DNA of 64,000 nucleotides from Brachynemurus nebulosus (lineage: Eukaryota > Arthropoda > Insecta > Neuroptera > Myrmeleontidae). Below the pieces are notes generated by a model. That model was not told the origin of the DNA, did no database searches, and saw only the letters and a list, made by a program, of their open reading frames with translations. This document shows positions 46,595 to 57,857 of this stretch, one piece after another (positions within the stretch are counted from its first letter, which is position 1; every line of letters starts with the position of its first letter). A program made the translations under genes and the position numbers. The stretch lies in NCBI GenBank assembly GCA_035578155.1, contig JAPWDM010000007.1, positions 32,958,413 through 33,022,412 on the forward strand, given 5' to 3'.

Positions 46595-47115
46595 CAGCTG
46601 AACTCTTTTTTATGCGGTCCTTTTTTGTGCGGTTTATAAAAAATGGCCATTAAAATGCATAATGTGAATCAAAATCACGAGACAGTAAGAAACTTAAACA
46701 ATTACTATAATAACTTTCTTTGACAAAAATACTTTTTAACGACTTTTAAGCATTTAATCAATACATTGCATAAGAACATAAGTTATTGCATCATTTAATT
46801 TTGGTAAAGATGTATTTTTCAAAATTTTCATAATACTATAAAATTAAAATAAAATATTTCTACGTGTAAATTAATACCTTATCTTGTTTATAGAAGCAAC
46901 ATCTAAGGAAATTTCTAAGTTTTGAGCGTTTTGAGTGATGTTTTTTCGATGAAGCTTTTTTTATGCGGTCCCGACCAACCGCACAAAAAAAGTTTTTTGT
47001 ACAATCTGGATCCAACTATACTTTTTATAGCTATTTATGATATTTTTGAATACAATTTTTTTGGGCGATTTTTTTTATGCGCCCCCTATCCACCGCACAA
47101 AAAAGAGTTCAACTG
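46595..47115. mobile_element. Tigger/pogo-like MITE, TIR CAG(C/T)TGAACTCTTTTTT
   Basis: Left CAGCTGAACTCTTTTTTATG and right AAAAAAGAGTTCAACTG pair, followed inward on both sides by GCGG(T) and GTGCGG motifs. Preceded by TA; the right flank is TC, so the TA duplication is only half preserved. 521 bases. Confidence 0.75.
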
Positions 47116-47507
47116 TCCTAACCGTTAAAAATCGCTACCTGCACGCAAAAAATTACGTTTTACATATATATAATTCTATGCGTATAAGTAGCAAGTAATA
47201 ATGATTAGTACTAAACGTGTGTAAACAAGGGATAACAGGGAGAGAAATTCAGACAACTCTGATCGTCTAAATCCGTTGAATCCCCCTTAATACGATGAAA
47301 TTTGACCACCAAATAGGACATTTTGAAATCATTGCTGCATACAATCTTCATCAAAACTATATGTATACAGAGTCCATAGCAACCAAATGACCCGACACGA
47401 TGACGGTGGACCCTTTTAAATGAATGAACAGGTGTTTGATACCGAAAAAATGAATCCATTTCTCTCAAGTGGATGCTGTGGCGACCTGCGTTTTTTAAAT
47501 TACATTA

Positions 47508-48918
47508 CAGTAGAGCGTCAGTAAAGTTAACATCAGTAAAGTTAAGTGACGTCACTTTTTTCTCACTAAAATTAAGAGAATTTTATAGAAATAGAAAGAA
47601 ACAATATAATTACATTATACATTTTTAAGACAAAGATACTATAAATTCTATAAAAGCTATATGTGTAGTAAAAAAAAACAATTACATATAGTATGATTCA
47701 AAAAAATTGGTTCGGATGTCATAAGAGTATTCAAATTTAAAATTTTTTTCTGTTGAATTTTAGAACTTCGTTTGGAGCTTAAGCTTCATAAATGTTACTA
47801 ACTATGTTTATTCAAAGTAAAAAATCGAACAATATTAGAAAAATAAAGCGAAATAATATTAGTTACATATTTTTCATGGCATAACTAAGATTGGTTATGA
47901 GCTGAACTATAAATACATAAATTATAAAATCTTAAAACATAAAAACCAAAAAACAAATCAGTGGTGTTTTTTAATAAAAATATTTCTCTATGCAAAGAGA
48001 ATTCTAGAATTCTCGCGAAAGCGAGTGATCTGATTGAAGGCTACTTATTCTAGTGATGAGCAAATGCAAGACCAAGACCAAGACTTAGCAGTCTTGGTTT
48101 TGTTCTTACATTAAGAATCTTGGTCTTGGTCTTGCTAGAGCAGTTTGAGTCTTGGTCTTGGTCTTGCAAAATGCAGTCTTGACCTTGGTATTGCTAAAAA
48201 ATCTTGCACTTTCTTGCATTTTTTATTACCGAATTTTTTCCTTCTAAAATCAGAATTTTCTCTCTTTACGGTATTAATTATACTTTCAAACTATTTAAAT
48301 AGTTTAGCAAGGCTCTTGCTTTTTTTTGCTTTTGTCTTGGTCTTGCTCACTTGAGTCTTGGTATTGGTCTTGCAGCCAGCCATACTTATAGTCTTGGTCT
48401 TGCTCTTGGTGTACATTGTCTTGGTCTTGGTCCTGCAAAAAATGCAAGACCAAGACTAATTTTGCTCATCACTAACTTACTCAATTCAGTAATTCACTTA
48501 ATATAATAAATAAATTTAAATAATAAATACCAAAATACTTGAATACCAGGTACTTAATAACCAATTCGGAGAAATTAGTGAATCCAAATCAAATCGTAGC
48601 TGCTTATGTAGATTGAATACGGTACTTGTCAATTGTCTGTTCAAGGAACAAAAATAAAATTTCTATAGCAGATATATCTATAATGAATAACTTTCTAACA
48701 GTAATATTTTTAATAAAATTTATACATTAGTATCAAATCCAATTAATCCATTGGAATCCAAATTATTAAATAATTTACTCTTGTACGTCATCTATGACAA
48801 ATTATTATTTAGTACCGACCATGCATTAAATGGCCACCACTGACCTCAATCTGCTTCACTAAAGTTAAGTTTCACTAAAGTTTACCAAATTTTTCTTAAC
48901 TTTAGTGAAGCTCCACTG
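47508..48918. mobile_element. Tigger/pogo-like MITE, TIR CAGTAGAGCGTCAGTAAAG, interrupted
   Basis: CAGTAGAGCGTCAGTAAAGT and its partner ACTTTAGTGAAGCTCCACTG form terminal repeats with TA on each side (47506-47507, 48919-48920). AGTAAAGTTAA / TTAACTTTAGT is repeated inside each end. Its length of 1411 bases includes the hAT-type element at 48051-48474. Confidence 0.8.
48051..48474. mobile_element. hAT-type MITE composed of GTCTTG hexamers
   Basis: Ends TAGTGATGAGCAAA and TTTTGCTCATCACTA, flanked by ACTTATTC and ACTTACTC (7 of 8). Both halves are dominated by the hexamer GTCTTG in GGTCTTGGTCTTG runs, on the outer left in the opposite sense (CAAGACCAAGACC). It interrupts the Tigger-like element at 47508-48918. 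Confidence 0.85.
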
Positions 48919-48920
48919 TA

Positions 48921-49867
48921 GGTAATATCGTATTAGACTATTTTTGTTGTTGTGCAATGCTAACTTCTTTTTGGGTCCGATAAAACTATCCAAACAGCTG
49001 TCATTTAATGAATAGAAATATCTCGATTTTCTTCTCCATCGGAAATATGAACCTGGTTTATGAATACGCTATCTCTATTCAATCAATACGATCCGGTAAT
49101 TTAGTTATCTCAATCGTGCCGAGTTACATACGCGTTGCGACTCTGCAGCCATTGTGCGTATCAAATGCGTATGTATGTATGGTGGGGTTTTATAATTGTC
49201 TGTATGACGAATTTATTGTAGGGCTTTATTGAATTTGGTTTATTATGATTTTAAAGGAATTGGAAACTTTTTTTTGGTTATGTAAAAGTTTTATTAAGCG
49301 GTTATTATGTGCATTTATGTCGAGAAAAACTAGCGGATTTCAGTTATTTTTGTTTTATTTTATGTTATAAAACAATAACTTTATAGTGGTTACGGTGAAC
49401 ATAATTTTTCAAACACTACTATATCCACTGCTTTGTAGCACTAAAATGTAACACTTTTACCGAAAAATCATTTTTCTCTTACAAAATCTTCGTTTATAAG
49501 TGTGCAAAACTTCAAAACAAGTAATATAGTTGAGTTTTTTAACCGACTTCAAAAACGAGGAGGTTCTCAATTCAACCCGTATGTTTTTATTTTTTTTTTT
49601 TATGTACACCGATTTCTCCCACATTTCTGGCCCAATTTGCGTCATTCTTTTTTTAATTAGTAGATAAAGTTCTCCAAGTGGTCCCATAAAAATTTTGTTG
49701 ACATTGGTTGAGTAATTTTTTAACCATCTTCAATAATATGAGCAATATGAATAATTATGGGAAATTTATAATTTTTATATGCAAAATTATTTACTTTAAT
49801 ATCTATATAGTAACATATTTTTTTAATTTATATTGATCTAATTATCCTAAAAATAATTTTCTGTCAG
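48921..49867. other. Non-coding DNA with AACCGACTTC repeat piece
   Basis: At 49540-49690, AACCGACTTCAAAAACGAGG then a T-run and ATGTACACCGATTTCTCCC resemble a dispersed repeat common in insects. No gene seen. Confidence 0.45.
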
Positions 49868-50118
49868 TACCTAGTTTAAAAAAATTCTTTGATGACTTGA
49901 AAAATTGGTGGATTTTCCTTGATTTCTTATTCGCCTAGTAAGTATTACTTTAAACATTATTAATGTTCTAAATTTCAAAGCAAAGTCAGTGAGTGCCCAA
50001 AATTATGATTTTTGGACACTGGTATTTTGGAAACTATTCTACCTAAACGTATGAAATTTGAAATTTAATAAAAAAAAATTTTAAAACCAAATAAAAAATT
50101 GTAATGGGGTGTACTTAT
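49868..50118 (+). repeat. Direct repeat, copy 1 (with 53461-53700)
   Basis: From TACCTAGTTTAAAAA to AAATTGTAATGGGGTG, matched in the same orientation at 53461-53700 at roughly 85-90 percent by eye. Copy 1 has about 15 extra bases (GTCAGTGAGTGCCCA) in the middle. Followed directly by a foldback element in both places. Confidence 0.8.
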
Positions 50119-50311
50119 AACCGACTTCAAAAGGTAAAAAATAATTAATAGCACGAATTTTGAAGACAGGCGGGGAGTAGTATCAAAAACAATGTAGATC
50201 TTGAAGAATTCATCAATTTTTCAAGCACATCCAATTGCAATTTTACATATGACGCCCCGCCTGACTTCAAAATTCGTGCTATTAATTATTTTTTACTTTT
50301 TGAAGTCGGTT
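50119..50311. mobile_element. Foldback MITE, TIR AACCGACTTCAAAA, copy 1
   Basis: Arms of about 60 bases: AACCGACTTCAAAAGGTAAA..., TAATTAATAGCACGAATTTT, GACAGGCGGGG and their complements, around a loop with TGTAGATCTTGAAGAATTCA. The second copy is at 53740-53932. Confidence 0.85.
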
Positions 50312-51539
50312 TTTTAAAAGAGCTTTTATTAACTAAATGTGTTTTCGGGAAAAAAGTTTGGACAGCTTCGATGAAACTTTGTAAATTTATTTCTTAAAAG
50401 CTCGATCAAGATCCTCAATCAGAATAATACTTTTCATGTGGGTTGAGCTATTAAAGATGAAATTTGACCGGACCGTAGATAAATATCTACTAAAGGTTTG
50501 TAGCACCTTTGAAGGCCACTGAATTGGTTGGATAAAATTGGAGATTTTATGTCCACGAGTACGAAAAAAGTAGTTTCAAGAAAAACGCGTTTAAAGTTTT
50601 GAGCAAAATTTCATATATTTATTGCTGCGACAGATGTCACCGTGACACAGCGTAATTGTTGCTTCATTTAAATGGTGATAACTTCGCAAATATTGGAAAT
50701 TTTAAAATTTCCTATTAAGTGCATATTCTGAGAAGTTGAAACTTGAATACAATCAGAATTTGTTGCTTCAATTATCCAAATATGTTTCCACTAAAATCTT
50801 AGATACGTACAATTTTTTTTTTTTTTTTTTTTTGGATAGCCCTTGTCACATAATCAAGAATTATGTTTAGGTAAGCAAGTGCGGCGCCTCAAAGAGAGCC
50901 ACACACATGAAAATTGTGAAGAAACGCAAGATATATTGTTATCTTGCTTCATTTATCATCGATTACGTAAAACGCTAAACAGAGACAGACGACAATTTTA
51001 TTCTGTTATTTACAAAAGACGAGTTTAATATTCTCTGGATATGTTTTCTATAGTGGCACATTTAAAAATTGTGTTAGTCTTGAATAGAGATACAAATATA
51101 TTTAAGGGGACATTATTATATACTTGTTTCACTTTTACGTTTTGCGTATCCAAAAACTATTATGGAACATGTATTGAATCCAAAATGTATACACGGTTTA
51201 TTGAATATGGCTAATATGTACGTGTTTAAGTGCTAAACAGCTGCTGCTGTTTTACGAATTTTGGGGTGCTGTGTCGCTGTGTATGTAACTGCATAAGATG
51301 CGTGTTAACTGTTAGGGGCAGTTCGAATGCCATCCATTTTTTTTTTTTTTTTTTTGTGGGTGTTCCGTGAAGATTTTTGAGGAAGCGTTCTTTGAAAATT
51401 TTGAGAACTTTGACAATTTTGAAACAAATACATAATAACAGGTTTTTATGGAGCCAAGATTGTTCAGTCAGGTCTTTAGGCTTTCGTTAGGTTTTCTATT
51501 AGACTAGTGAACGCGCAGTAACTTCTGTACACTCGGTAC
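50312..51539. other. Non-coding DNA with possible LINE remnant
   Basis: Mostly AT-rich. The plus-strand frame 50843-51028 reads HENCEETQDILLSCFIYHRLR, reminiscent of the C-terminal CxxxET..H.L..C finger of non-LTR retrotransposons with the His changed. Possible decayed LINE tail. Confidence 0.35.
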
Positions 51540-51785
51540 GCTAATCCCAATTCGAATTAATGTTTAAGTCATATTTTTGAAAAGAATTTCATCATTTCGA
51601 TAGCAAAAATGAAAAATTCACACTCAAATTACTCCAATTAAACCAATCATTCTAATTCGAATCACTTTCATGAAGCTTGATTTGAGAAAAATGAATTTTT
51701 TTAATTTGATGACGTCATTAAGTCCACTAAAATATTTTAGTGTCTTAAAACCGTAAATTAAATGATAGAATGATTATATATACCA
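51540..51785. repeat. Diffuse repeat, copies at 52657-52880 and 11590-11790
   Basis: Shares GAATTTC(A/G)TCA/GACA..., CACTTTCATGAAGCTTGATTTGAG and TGATGACGTCATTAAG with 52657-52880, and the TGACGTCATCA...AAAACCGTAAATAAAATGATAG part with 11590-11790. Old, divergent family of unknown class. Confidence 0.55.
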
Positions 51786-52230
51786 TGTGAGTTTTTGAGA
51801 GTTGCCATTTCAATTACAAACAAATTTTTATGATAGAAATGGTGCTGGAAAAGGTTCTTTTCTTGGATGTAATGGAAATGTAAGCAAGAAAAACACTATC
51901 AGCTGAAGAACCCTCAAGTACATAAGCATATTTTTACCGCCTAACTGATAAAGAAAAATTAAAAAATTTAACTTGGGTAAAAAAATTTTTTTTGCTCATT
52001 TATGTTGTTAATTAATGCATTAAATCAGTTTTATCGAAAAATTAATATATAATCCCATTTAAAAATCTATCAGTTTGTATCATAGCTCAAAAACCATAAG
52101 AGCTGCTATAAAGCTCTTGACTATAGAAATCGATTGCCCCCGTCGATATCTACAACTCTTATTTGAGCAATTTTTCGATTAAATCAACGGTTTGGCTGTA
52201 ATAAAAATGGCAACTCTCGAAAAACTCACA
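51786..52230. mobile_element. MITE, TIR TGTGAGTTTTTGAGAGTTGC, copy A
   Basis: Ends TGTGAGTTTTTGAGAGTTGC and GCAACTCTCGAAAAACTCACA pair for about 40 bases (continuing through CCATTT and the ATTACA/TGTAAT region). Copy B, in reverse complement, is at 62969-63423 and is similar throughout. Confidence 0.88.
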
Positions 52231-52232
52231 CA

Positions 52233-52332
<100 letters not shown>

Positions 52333-52334
52333 CC

Positions 52335-52656
52335 GCACGATAACTCTCGAACGAAATGTCCTAGGTTTACGAAATTTGGTGAAAATGTTGGAAATGCCAA
52401 ATCGTTGGACAAGTTCGTTAGCCAGGAACATGCTTTTTGTTCTTGCAAAAAATTAGTTTTTTGCCAAAATTTCCACTTAATCAATAATTTTTGCGAATTT
52501 TTTTTTTACACCATTTAAAAGCTAGGAGAAAAAATTACATAAAAAAGGTCTTTAAACTATTGTTCTATATCAACTAGTTTTCGAGAAAAACTAATTTTTA
52601 TAAACGAAAATTCGCTATATTATGCCGGATGCTGCGACAGGGGTATTGTTAAAATT
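52335..52656 (+). repeat. Dispersed repeat, counterpart of 13914-14222
   Basis: Runs from ACTCTCGAACGAAATGTCCT to GATGCTGCGACAGGGGTATT. Collinear with the Asph-intron copy in the opposite orientation. No paired ends. Confidence 0.75.
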
Positions 52657-53222
52657 AAGTACTTAGGACCGCTAGAAAAAAGACTTCTGTCGAAACAGTC
52701 ATATATCGATTACCGAGAAGGAATTTCGACACTTTGATTAGTAAAAATGAAATGTTTTGCGCTCAAAATTATTTTAATTCAATCAACCATTCAAATTCTA
52801 GTCACTTTCAAAAGAAGCTTGATTTGAGAAAAATTATTTTTTTTGAAATTTTATGACGTCATCAAAAAAAAACACTATCAAACCATCAAAAAAAGGACCT
52901 TCCGCCCCCTTATTCTGAGTGCTGGATTCGCTTCTGCTTATCAACTACTGTACATGAACCATCATGTTAACTGTCGTGTGAACGGAATTCGGTTTTAAAA
53001 TAAGATTGCACTTAACACCCCATTTTTCAGTACTTTTATTGCAAAAGGGTGCTTAAAAGTATCGTTCATTTTTTTTTTTTTTTTTTGAAGAATACTTAAA
53101 AAGATTTTTCTCACCGAAGCAAATTAAATGGTACTACTATAGTATGCTGATTGGCCGATGAAGAGCATCAGGAAACAATAAAATACGTTTAATAAAAGAT
53201 GAAAAAGGTTTATCGTACCAAC

Positions 53223-53458
53223 GTAAAAGCCCCCATTATGGAACGGTATCTAATACTGGAACAGTTTTGACATTTACATATTTATTTCTTTAATTAAGTA
53301 AGGAAACATTAAATGTGAGGTGAATTTAAATTAAAAAGCAATCATTCTATTAATAATAATTTTTGTTATCAGACGTTTCTTTCAGAAATAACTTCATTAA
53401 TATGTAAATGTCAAAACTGTTTTTTTATTGGATCGTGTTCCGGTATAAGGGATTTTAC
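53223..53458. mobile_element. Foldback MITE, TIR GTAAAAGCCCCCATTATGGAAC
   Basis: Left GTAAAAGCCCCCATTATGGA and right GTTCCGGTATAAGGGATTTTAC pair; inner parts also pair (CAGTTTTGACATTTACATAT / ATATGTAAATGTCAAAACTG). Related by its termini to the element at 11063-11508. It ends three bases before the direct repeat at 53461. Confidence 0.8.
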
Positions 53459-53460
53459 GT

Positions 53461-53700
53461 TACCTAGTTTAAAAAATTCTTTGATAACTTGAAAAATTGG
53501 TGGATTTTCATTGATTTCTTATTTTCCTAGTAATTATTGCTTTAAACATTATTAATGTTCCAAATTTCAAAGCAAATTATGATTTTTGGACACTGGTATT
53601 TTGGAAACTATTCCACCTAAACTTATGATATTTGGAATTTAGTAAAAAAAAAATATTTTAAAAACCAAATAAAAAATTGTAATTTGGTGAACTCATAAGC
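53461..53700 (+). repeat. Direct repeat, copy 2 (with 49868-50118)
   Basis: See 49868-50118. About 40 bases (CATAAGCACTGTCACTAAAAGG...) separate this copy from the following foldback element, which is immediate in copy 1. Confidence 0.8.
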
Positions 53701-53739
53701 ACTGTCACTAAAAGGTATGAAATAAAAGCTCTTTTAAAA

Positions 53740-53932
53740 AACCGACTTCAAAAAAGTAAAAAATAATTAATAGCAGGAATTTTAAAGTCAGGCGGGGAGT
53801 AGTATAAAAAAAATGTAGATCTTGAAGTATTCATGAATTTTTCAAGCATATCCAATCGCAATTTTACATACGACGCCCCGCCTGACTTCGAAATTCGTGC
53901 TATTAATTATCTTTTACTTTTTGAAGTCGGTT
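53740..53932. mobile_element. Foldback MITE, TIR AACCGACTTCAAAA, copy 2
   Basis: Same element and orientation as 50119-50311, including loop TGTAGATCTTGAAGTATTCA. AGAGCTTTT occurs on both flanks in this copy. Confidence 0.85.
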
Positions 53933-55123
53933 TTTTTGAAAGAGCTTTTTTAATCACTGGATTGACAAAGGACTGGTCAGATTAATATACAGAATAATTT
54001 ATATCTTGGTTTAAGGTTCCCGTGGGATATAAAATTAATTTTTCTGTTAGGCTTAAACTACCGAACCAATTTTGATTTAAATTGGATTTGAATAATTTTT
54101 ATTCAAACTTGAAGTTCCCGTGGGATATAAAATTAATTCTTGATTCAAGTTGAAATTTCTGAACAAACTAGACGACATTTGTTAATTTCATTAAAATTCC
54201 TTAACGAATTTATCGATAAATCGCATACCACTAAAATGTTGTTTTGAAAAATCCAACGGTTTTATTGTTTGCGTAGTCTGATTAATGTTCCATAAAAGCA
54301 CCGGTCATATATTCGAATAATTTTATCGAAAAAAAAAATGATTCCTACAGATGATGGTTAGTTGAATAACATCTACGTATACATAAAAGGTACTTTATTT
54401 AAGTATTCGTTACTTAACATAGACGATTTTAATGAATAATTCGTTTACGTGGGTGATTAGAAACTTGAATTTTAAATTGCCTTGTACGTATGATTTTTAG
54501 AACGATTCACCACTGAAATATTTATGGCATCTAGATCGACGGACAGGTTTTCGTTTGTTTAAAAAGTGACTTAAGTCCGATTATTAAGTAATTAACGTAG
54601 GCAATCGATTGTACTTATATGTAATAATACTGTAAGTATTGCACATAGGGTCATATAAAACTTACTGGAAAATATTTTTGAGTTAAATTATTAATATTTT
54701 TTCTGGATGAATGATAAAGATGAAGAGGGAATGTAATTAAGTTTACTATGAATGGGTTAACAAAAACAAGTTTGGAGTAATTTTAGTGTGAATTAACTTT
54801 TGAAAATTGATTGGTGGAGGTGCCGGTTACAGAAAGGAAAGGCTACGTTCGTACGTATTTCCTGCAAAATATCTCGCGAATTAAAAGTGATATTGACTTC
54901 ACTGTGGTACCAATCGAAGTGTATTAGTGTCAATATAATCTAAAAGACATTTCATCAAATCACTTTTTTTTATTTAAATAAAAAGGAATACTGAGAAGTT
55001 GAACGTGTGGACCTCAATAACCTCACGATTTAACATTATACGATACAAAAAATATCTTAAAAGTTGCAACAACGTCTTGCATGTAAAAATACTAGTGTCC
55101 TTCTGGAAAGGAAGAATCTTGGA
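53933..55123. other. Non-coding DNA, nothing recognised
   Basis: AT-rich. A short direct repeat GTTCCCGTGGGATATAAAATTAATT occurs at about 54026 and 54114. No gene or bounded element. Confidence 0.45.
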
Positions 55124-55131
55124 AAAAAAAC

Positions 55132-55899
55132 CAGGGCTGGGAACTATTTAAAATAATTTCATTTTAAATATGTATTTAAAATACAAAATGACATTTTGCA
55201 TATTCTATTTTAAATAAGTTTAGTAAAACCATTTTCCATTTTGTATTCAAAATGAAAATTTAAATCCATTTTACATTTAAAATGAAAATGCGTGCATACC
55301 TACTCCAATTTATGTGTATATTTATGACACTTATGACTCATATTAACCATAGTACTCGAATTAAACGCAATCTAACAAATTGTAAATTAAATTGTAAGTT
55401 GATTCAATTGACTCAAACTTTCTGTAACTCGAGTTGTAATGTCACTTCGGTTAAATTTGTTACTAGTTCTCTTCTTAAACTTTTCTGACTCAAGTTATGT
55501 GCTATTATCTTTAAGACACGTCGATAAAAAATGTTTTGCTATTTCGAGTAGATGATTTTCATAGTTTTGAAGTCGTAGTTGTAGCGTAGTCAAGGCTTGA
55601 ATATGTCAAGACTGAATTAAATTTTACAATATTTTTGAGTAACAATATTTCAAGAGTTAAATTTCGTTTTCATATCATGTAAATTTGAAATTTTATAAAA
55701 TTTTCTCAAAAGAATGCTCATTTTCTTAACTTTTTTTATATAAATAATTATCCAAAGTGTAAATATAAATAATGATAAAAAAAATTTATAGAATAAATTT
55801 AAAGTTAAAAAAGCATTTTGCATTTTATAATTCATTTTTGCAAACCATTTTCCATTTTCTATTTTAAATGGTTTCTATGAACCACTTTTCCCAGCCCTG
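55132..55899. mobile_element. hAT-type MITE (CAGGGCTGGGA), copy 2, uninterrupted
   Basis: Reverse-orientation relative of 6383-7419. CAGGGCTGGGAACTATTTAA and CACTTTTCCCAGCCCTG ends, flanked exactly by AAAAAAAC on both sides (55124-55131 and 55900-55907). ATTTTAAAT / AAAATGG blocks dominate both ends. It supplies the empty site for the 7150-7383 insertion. Confidence 0.88.
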
Positions 55900-56227
55900 A
55901 AAAAAACTTCCAAAAAAAAGTTTCGCTCCGAACAAAAGTTACATCAGTATTCAGAATTTATTCTCGAACCATTAATCCGATCAATATTGGATACGTACAA
56001 GTCAGAGATGCATAGAATTCCGTTCTAGATCAATTAATGAAGTTTTAAGATCTCAACGAAAAACAAATGCTCTGCTTGCTGGACCAAAACAAACGTAGGT
56101 CGCGCCAACATTGTTATTGTGGATACTGATTAGAAATGTATGTACAGTCACGGACAAAATTACAGTCACACTGTCAGAGAAAAACTACAGTGTTAATCGA
56201 AAAATCAAATTACATACTAAAAATTTT

Positions 56228-56385
56228 CTATATTTTAATTTCAAATATGATCGAGTGCTTGTGAAACATTACTACGTATGACGAACTTTTGTCCACATTT
56301 AAACATACGCAGTATTCATATGTTCACTTATCGTTCAGCTAAACTTTTTCACAAGCACTCGATAATATTTGAAATTGAAATATAG
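56228..56385. mobile_element. Foldback sequence upstream of the tRNA-like gene
   Basis: CTATATTTTAATTTCAAATA plus TCGAGTGCTTGTGAAA pair with TTTCACAAGCACTCGA plus the complement, about 38 bases per arm. No duplication seen. Roughly 70 bases upstream of the tRNA-like sequence. Confidence 0.65.
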
Positions 56386-56454
56386 TAACTGTTTCTCGCG
56401 TTAGAGAGAGTACCAATACATATGGTTGTCGGATTGGGGCGGCTGTCGAACAGA

Positions 56455-56526
56455 GGATCGTTGGTGTAGTGGCAAGACACCTGGTTAGTTACCGGGAGAT
56501 CCTGGGTTCGATTCCCAGCCGATCCA
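56455..56526 (+). tRNA. tRNA-Thr(AGU)-like gene, possibly degenerate
   Basis: A 72-base cloverleaf: acceptor GGATCGT/CCGATCC (six pairs plus a T-C mismatch) with discriminator A, D arm with GTAGTGGCAAG, anticodon stem CCTGG/CCGGG with loop TTAGTTA (anticodon AGT, Thr), T arm CTGGG/CCCAG around TTCGATT. The 3' half closely resembles eukaryotic tRNA-Thr(AGU). A T-run ending transcription (TTTTTT) follows by about 10 bases. Against full function: D-stem mismatch, acceptor mismatch, and T instead of a purine at position 37. Either a divergent gene or a pseudogene. Confidence 0.6.
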
Positions 56527-57340
56527 ATTTGATAATTTTTTCAATCACTTTGTGATTTTTAATTTACTAAAAAATTTGTAAAAGTTTACACTAAAATTTG
56601 GATTTTTTTGTGGGTATTACTATAGTAGGTGGTATACTAACTTTTTTTCTGTAAAATTTAAATTCACTTACAATTTTTAATTAGAGATGATTGTAGTAAA
56701 AATGAATTTAAAACGATTCATTTTACAAGAAAAAATAATTCAACTTTTTCTATGGTAAAATTTCTAAACGGCACATCATAATAGCCTTTTTTAGGGTCCC
56801 AAAGAAAAATTATCGAATTCTTATGGAGATTAAAAATTTTTACGGTTCATATAAAGAGATATAGGGAACCAAATTATCACGTAATTGACCCTCAAGTATC
56901 ATAAACGGTAAAGAATGTATCCTCAAACCACAGAAAACGTCAAACCACATTTAATGTCAAATGAATTAAAATTTCATGGCTAATGATGTCTGTAGCGCAT
57001 ATTTTTAGCAAATGATTAGTATTTTTTATTTCATATGATACGTAACCGTTTTCAATCAGCTTTAATTTGAAGCAATTGCGGCTACCTATGCCAAAAAAAA
57101 ATTCATACAATACCTCTGTCCTCAAAAAAAAATTAAATTTTTTAATTTGTTTCACAAAACATACGGTTTGGTAAAGTTACCTTCAATAAACAAAATTATT
57201 CGGTTTGACGGTACTCTAAAATTTTAAACGATACAAAACATTCAAAATAAATCGAATTTTTAGAAAATGTACGGTCGAATATGCGGTAACGTTATATTGA
57301 CAGTTCAACAGTCAACTGTAAATATGTAAAGTTATTATTT

Positions 57341-57857
57341 CTGGCGCAGGCAGACAAAACGAGTTAAGTCCAAAACATCAATCAGTTTATTTGAATTATC
57401 TTCAAGCTTACATGACATTTTATATGTATTTTTTTTAATCAATTACTTTCTTAACATGTAACACAGTAAATCATAAAAAAAAACTTTAAACCTTAAAATA
57501 AAAAATTTTAAAACATTTTTTTGGACTTAACATGTAAAAAACAACAATAAATTTCATTATTAAAACCATTTGTGGGCTTAACCTGTTTTAGCGGGTAGTT
57601 GTTACCATAAAAATACATTTCCAATTTAATTAAACTATGTACTTATTTATTATTTTATTAAGAATTTTAAGAACTTAACTTCTTTTGTTAGTTTTTGAAA
57701 AGAATTTTTTTTATAACAAGTGCATGAAAAATGATGGTAGGGGTGGAACTGACTTTTGCCCTTTTGGAAATATATGAGATAAACTCTATTGGTCCTTATA
57801 AAATAAACAAAGAAAATCAAAAATGGACTTAACTCCTTTTGTCTGCCCGGGGTGCTA
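57341..57857. mobile_element. MITE with AGTTAAGTCC repeats, copy 2
   Basis: Reverse-complement copy of 42851-43364, with CTGGCGCAGGCAGACAAAAC and TTTTGTCTGCCCGGGG ends. The internal TTAAGTCC / GGACTTAA / GGGCTTAAC blocks are kept in place. Confidence 0.85.

Noticed and set aside
48051..48474. CRISPR-like array impression from evenly repeated CTTGGTCTTG
   Set aside because: Eukaryotic DNA; repeats are hexamers without spacers, bounded by TIRs and a target duplication, so it is a MITE.
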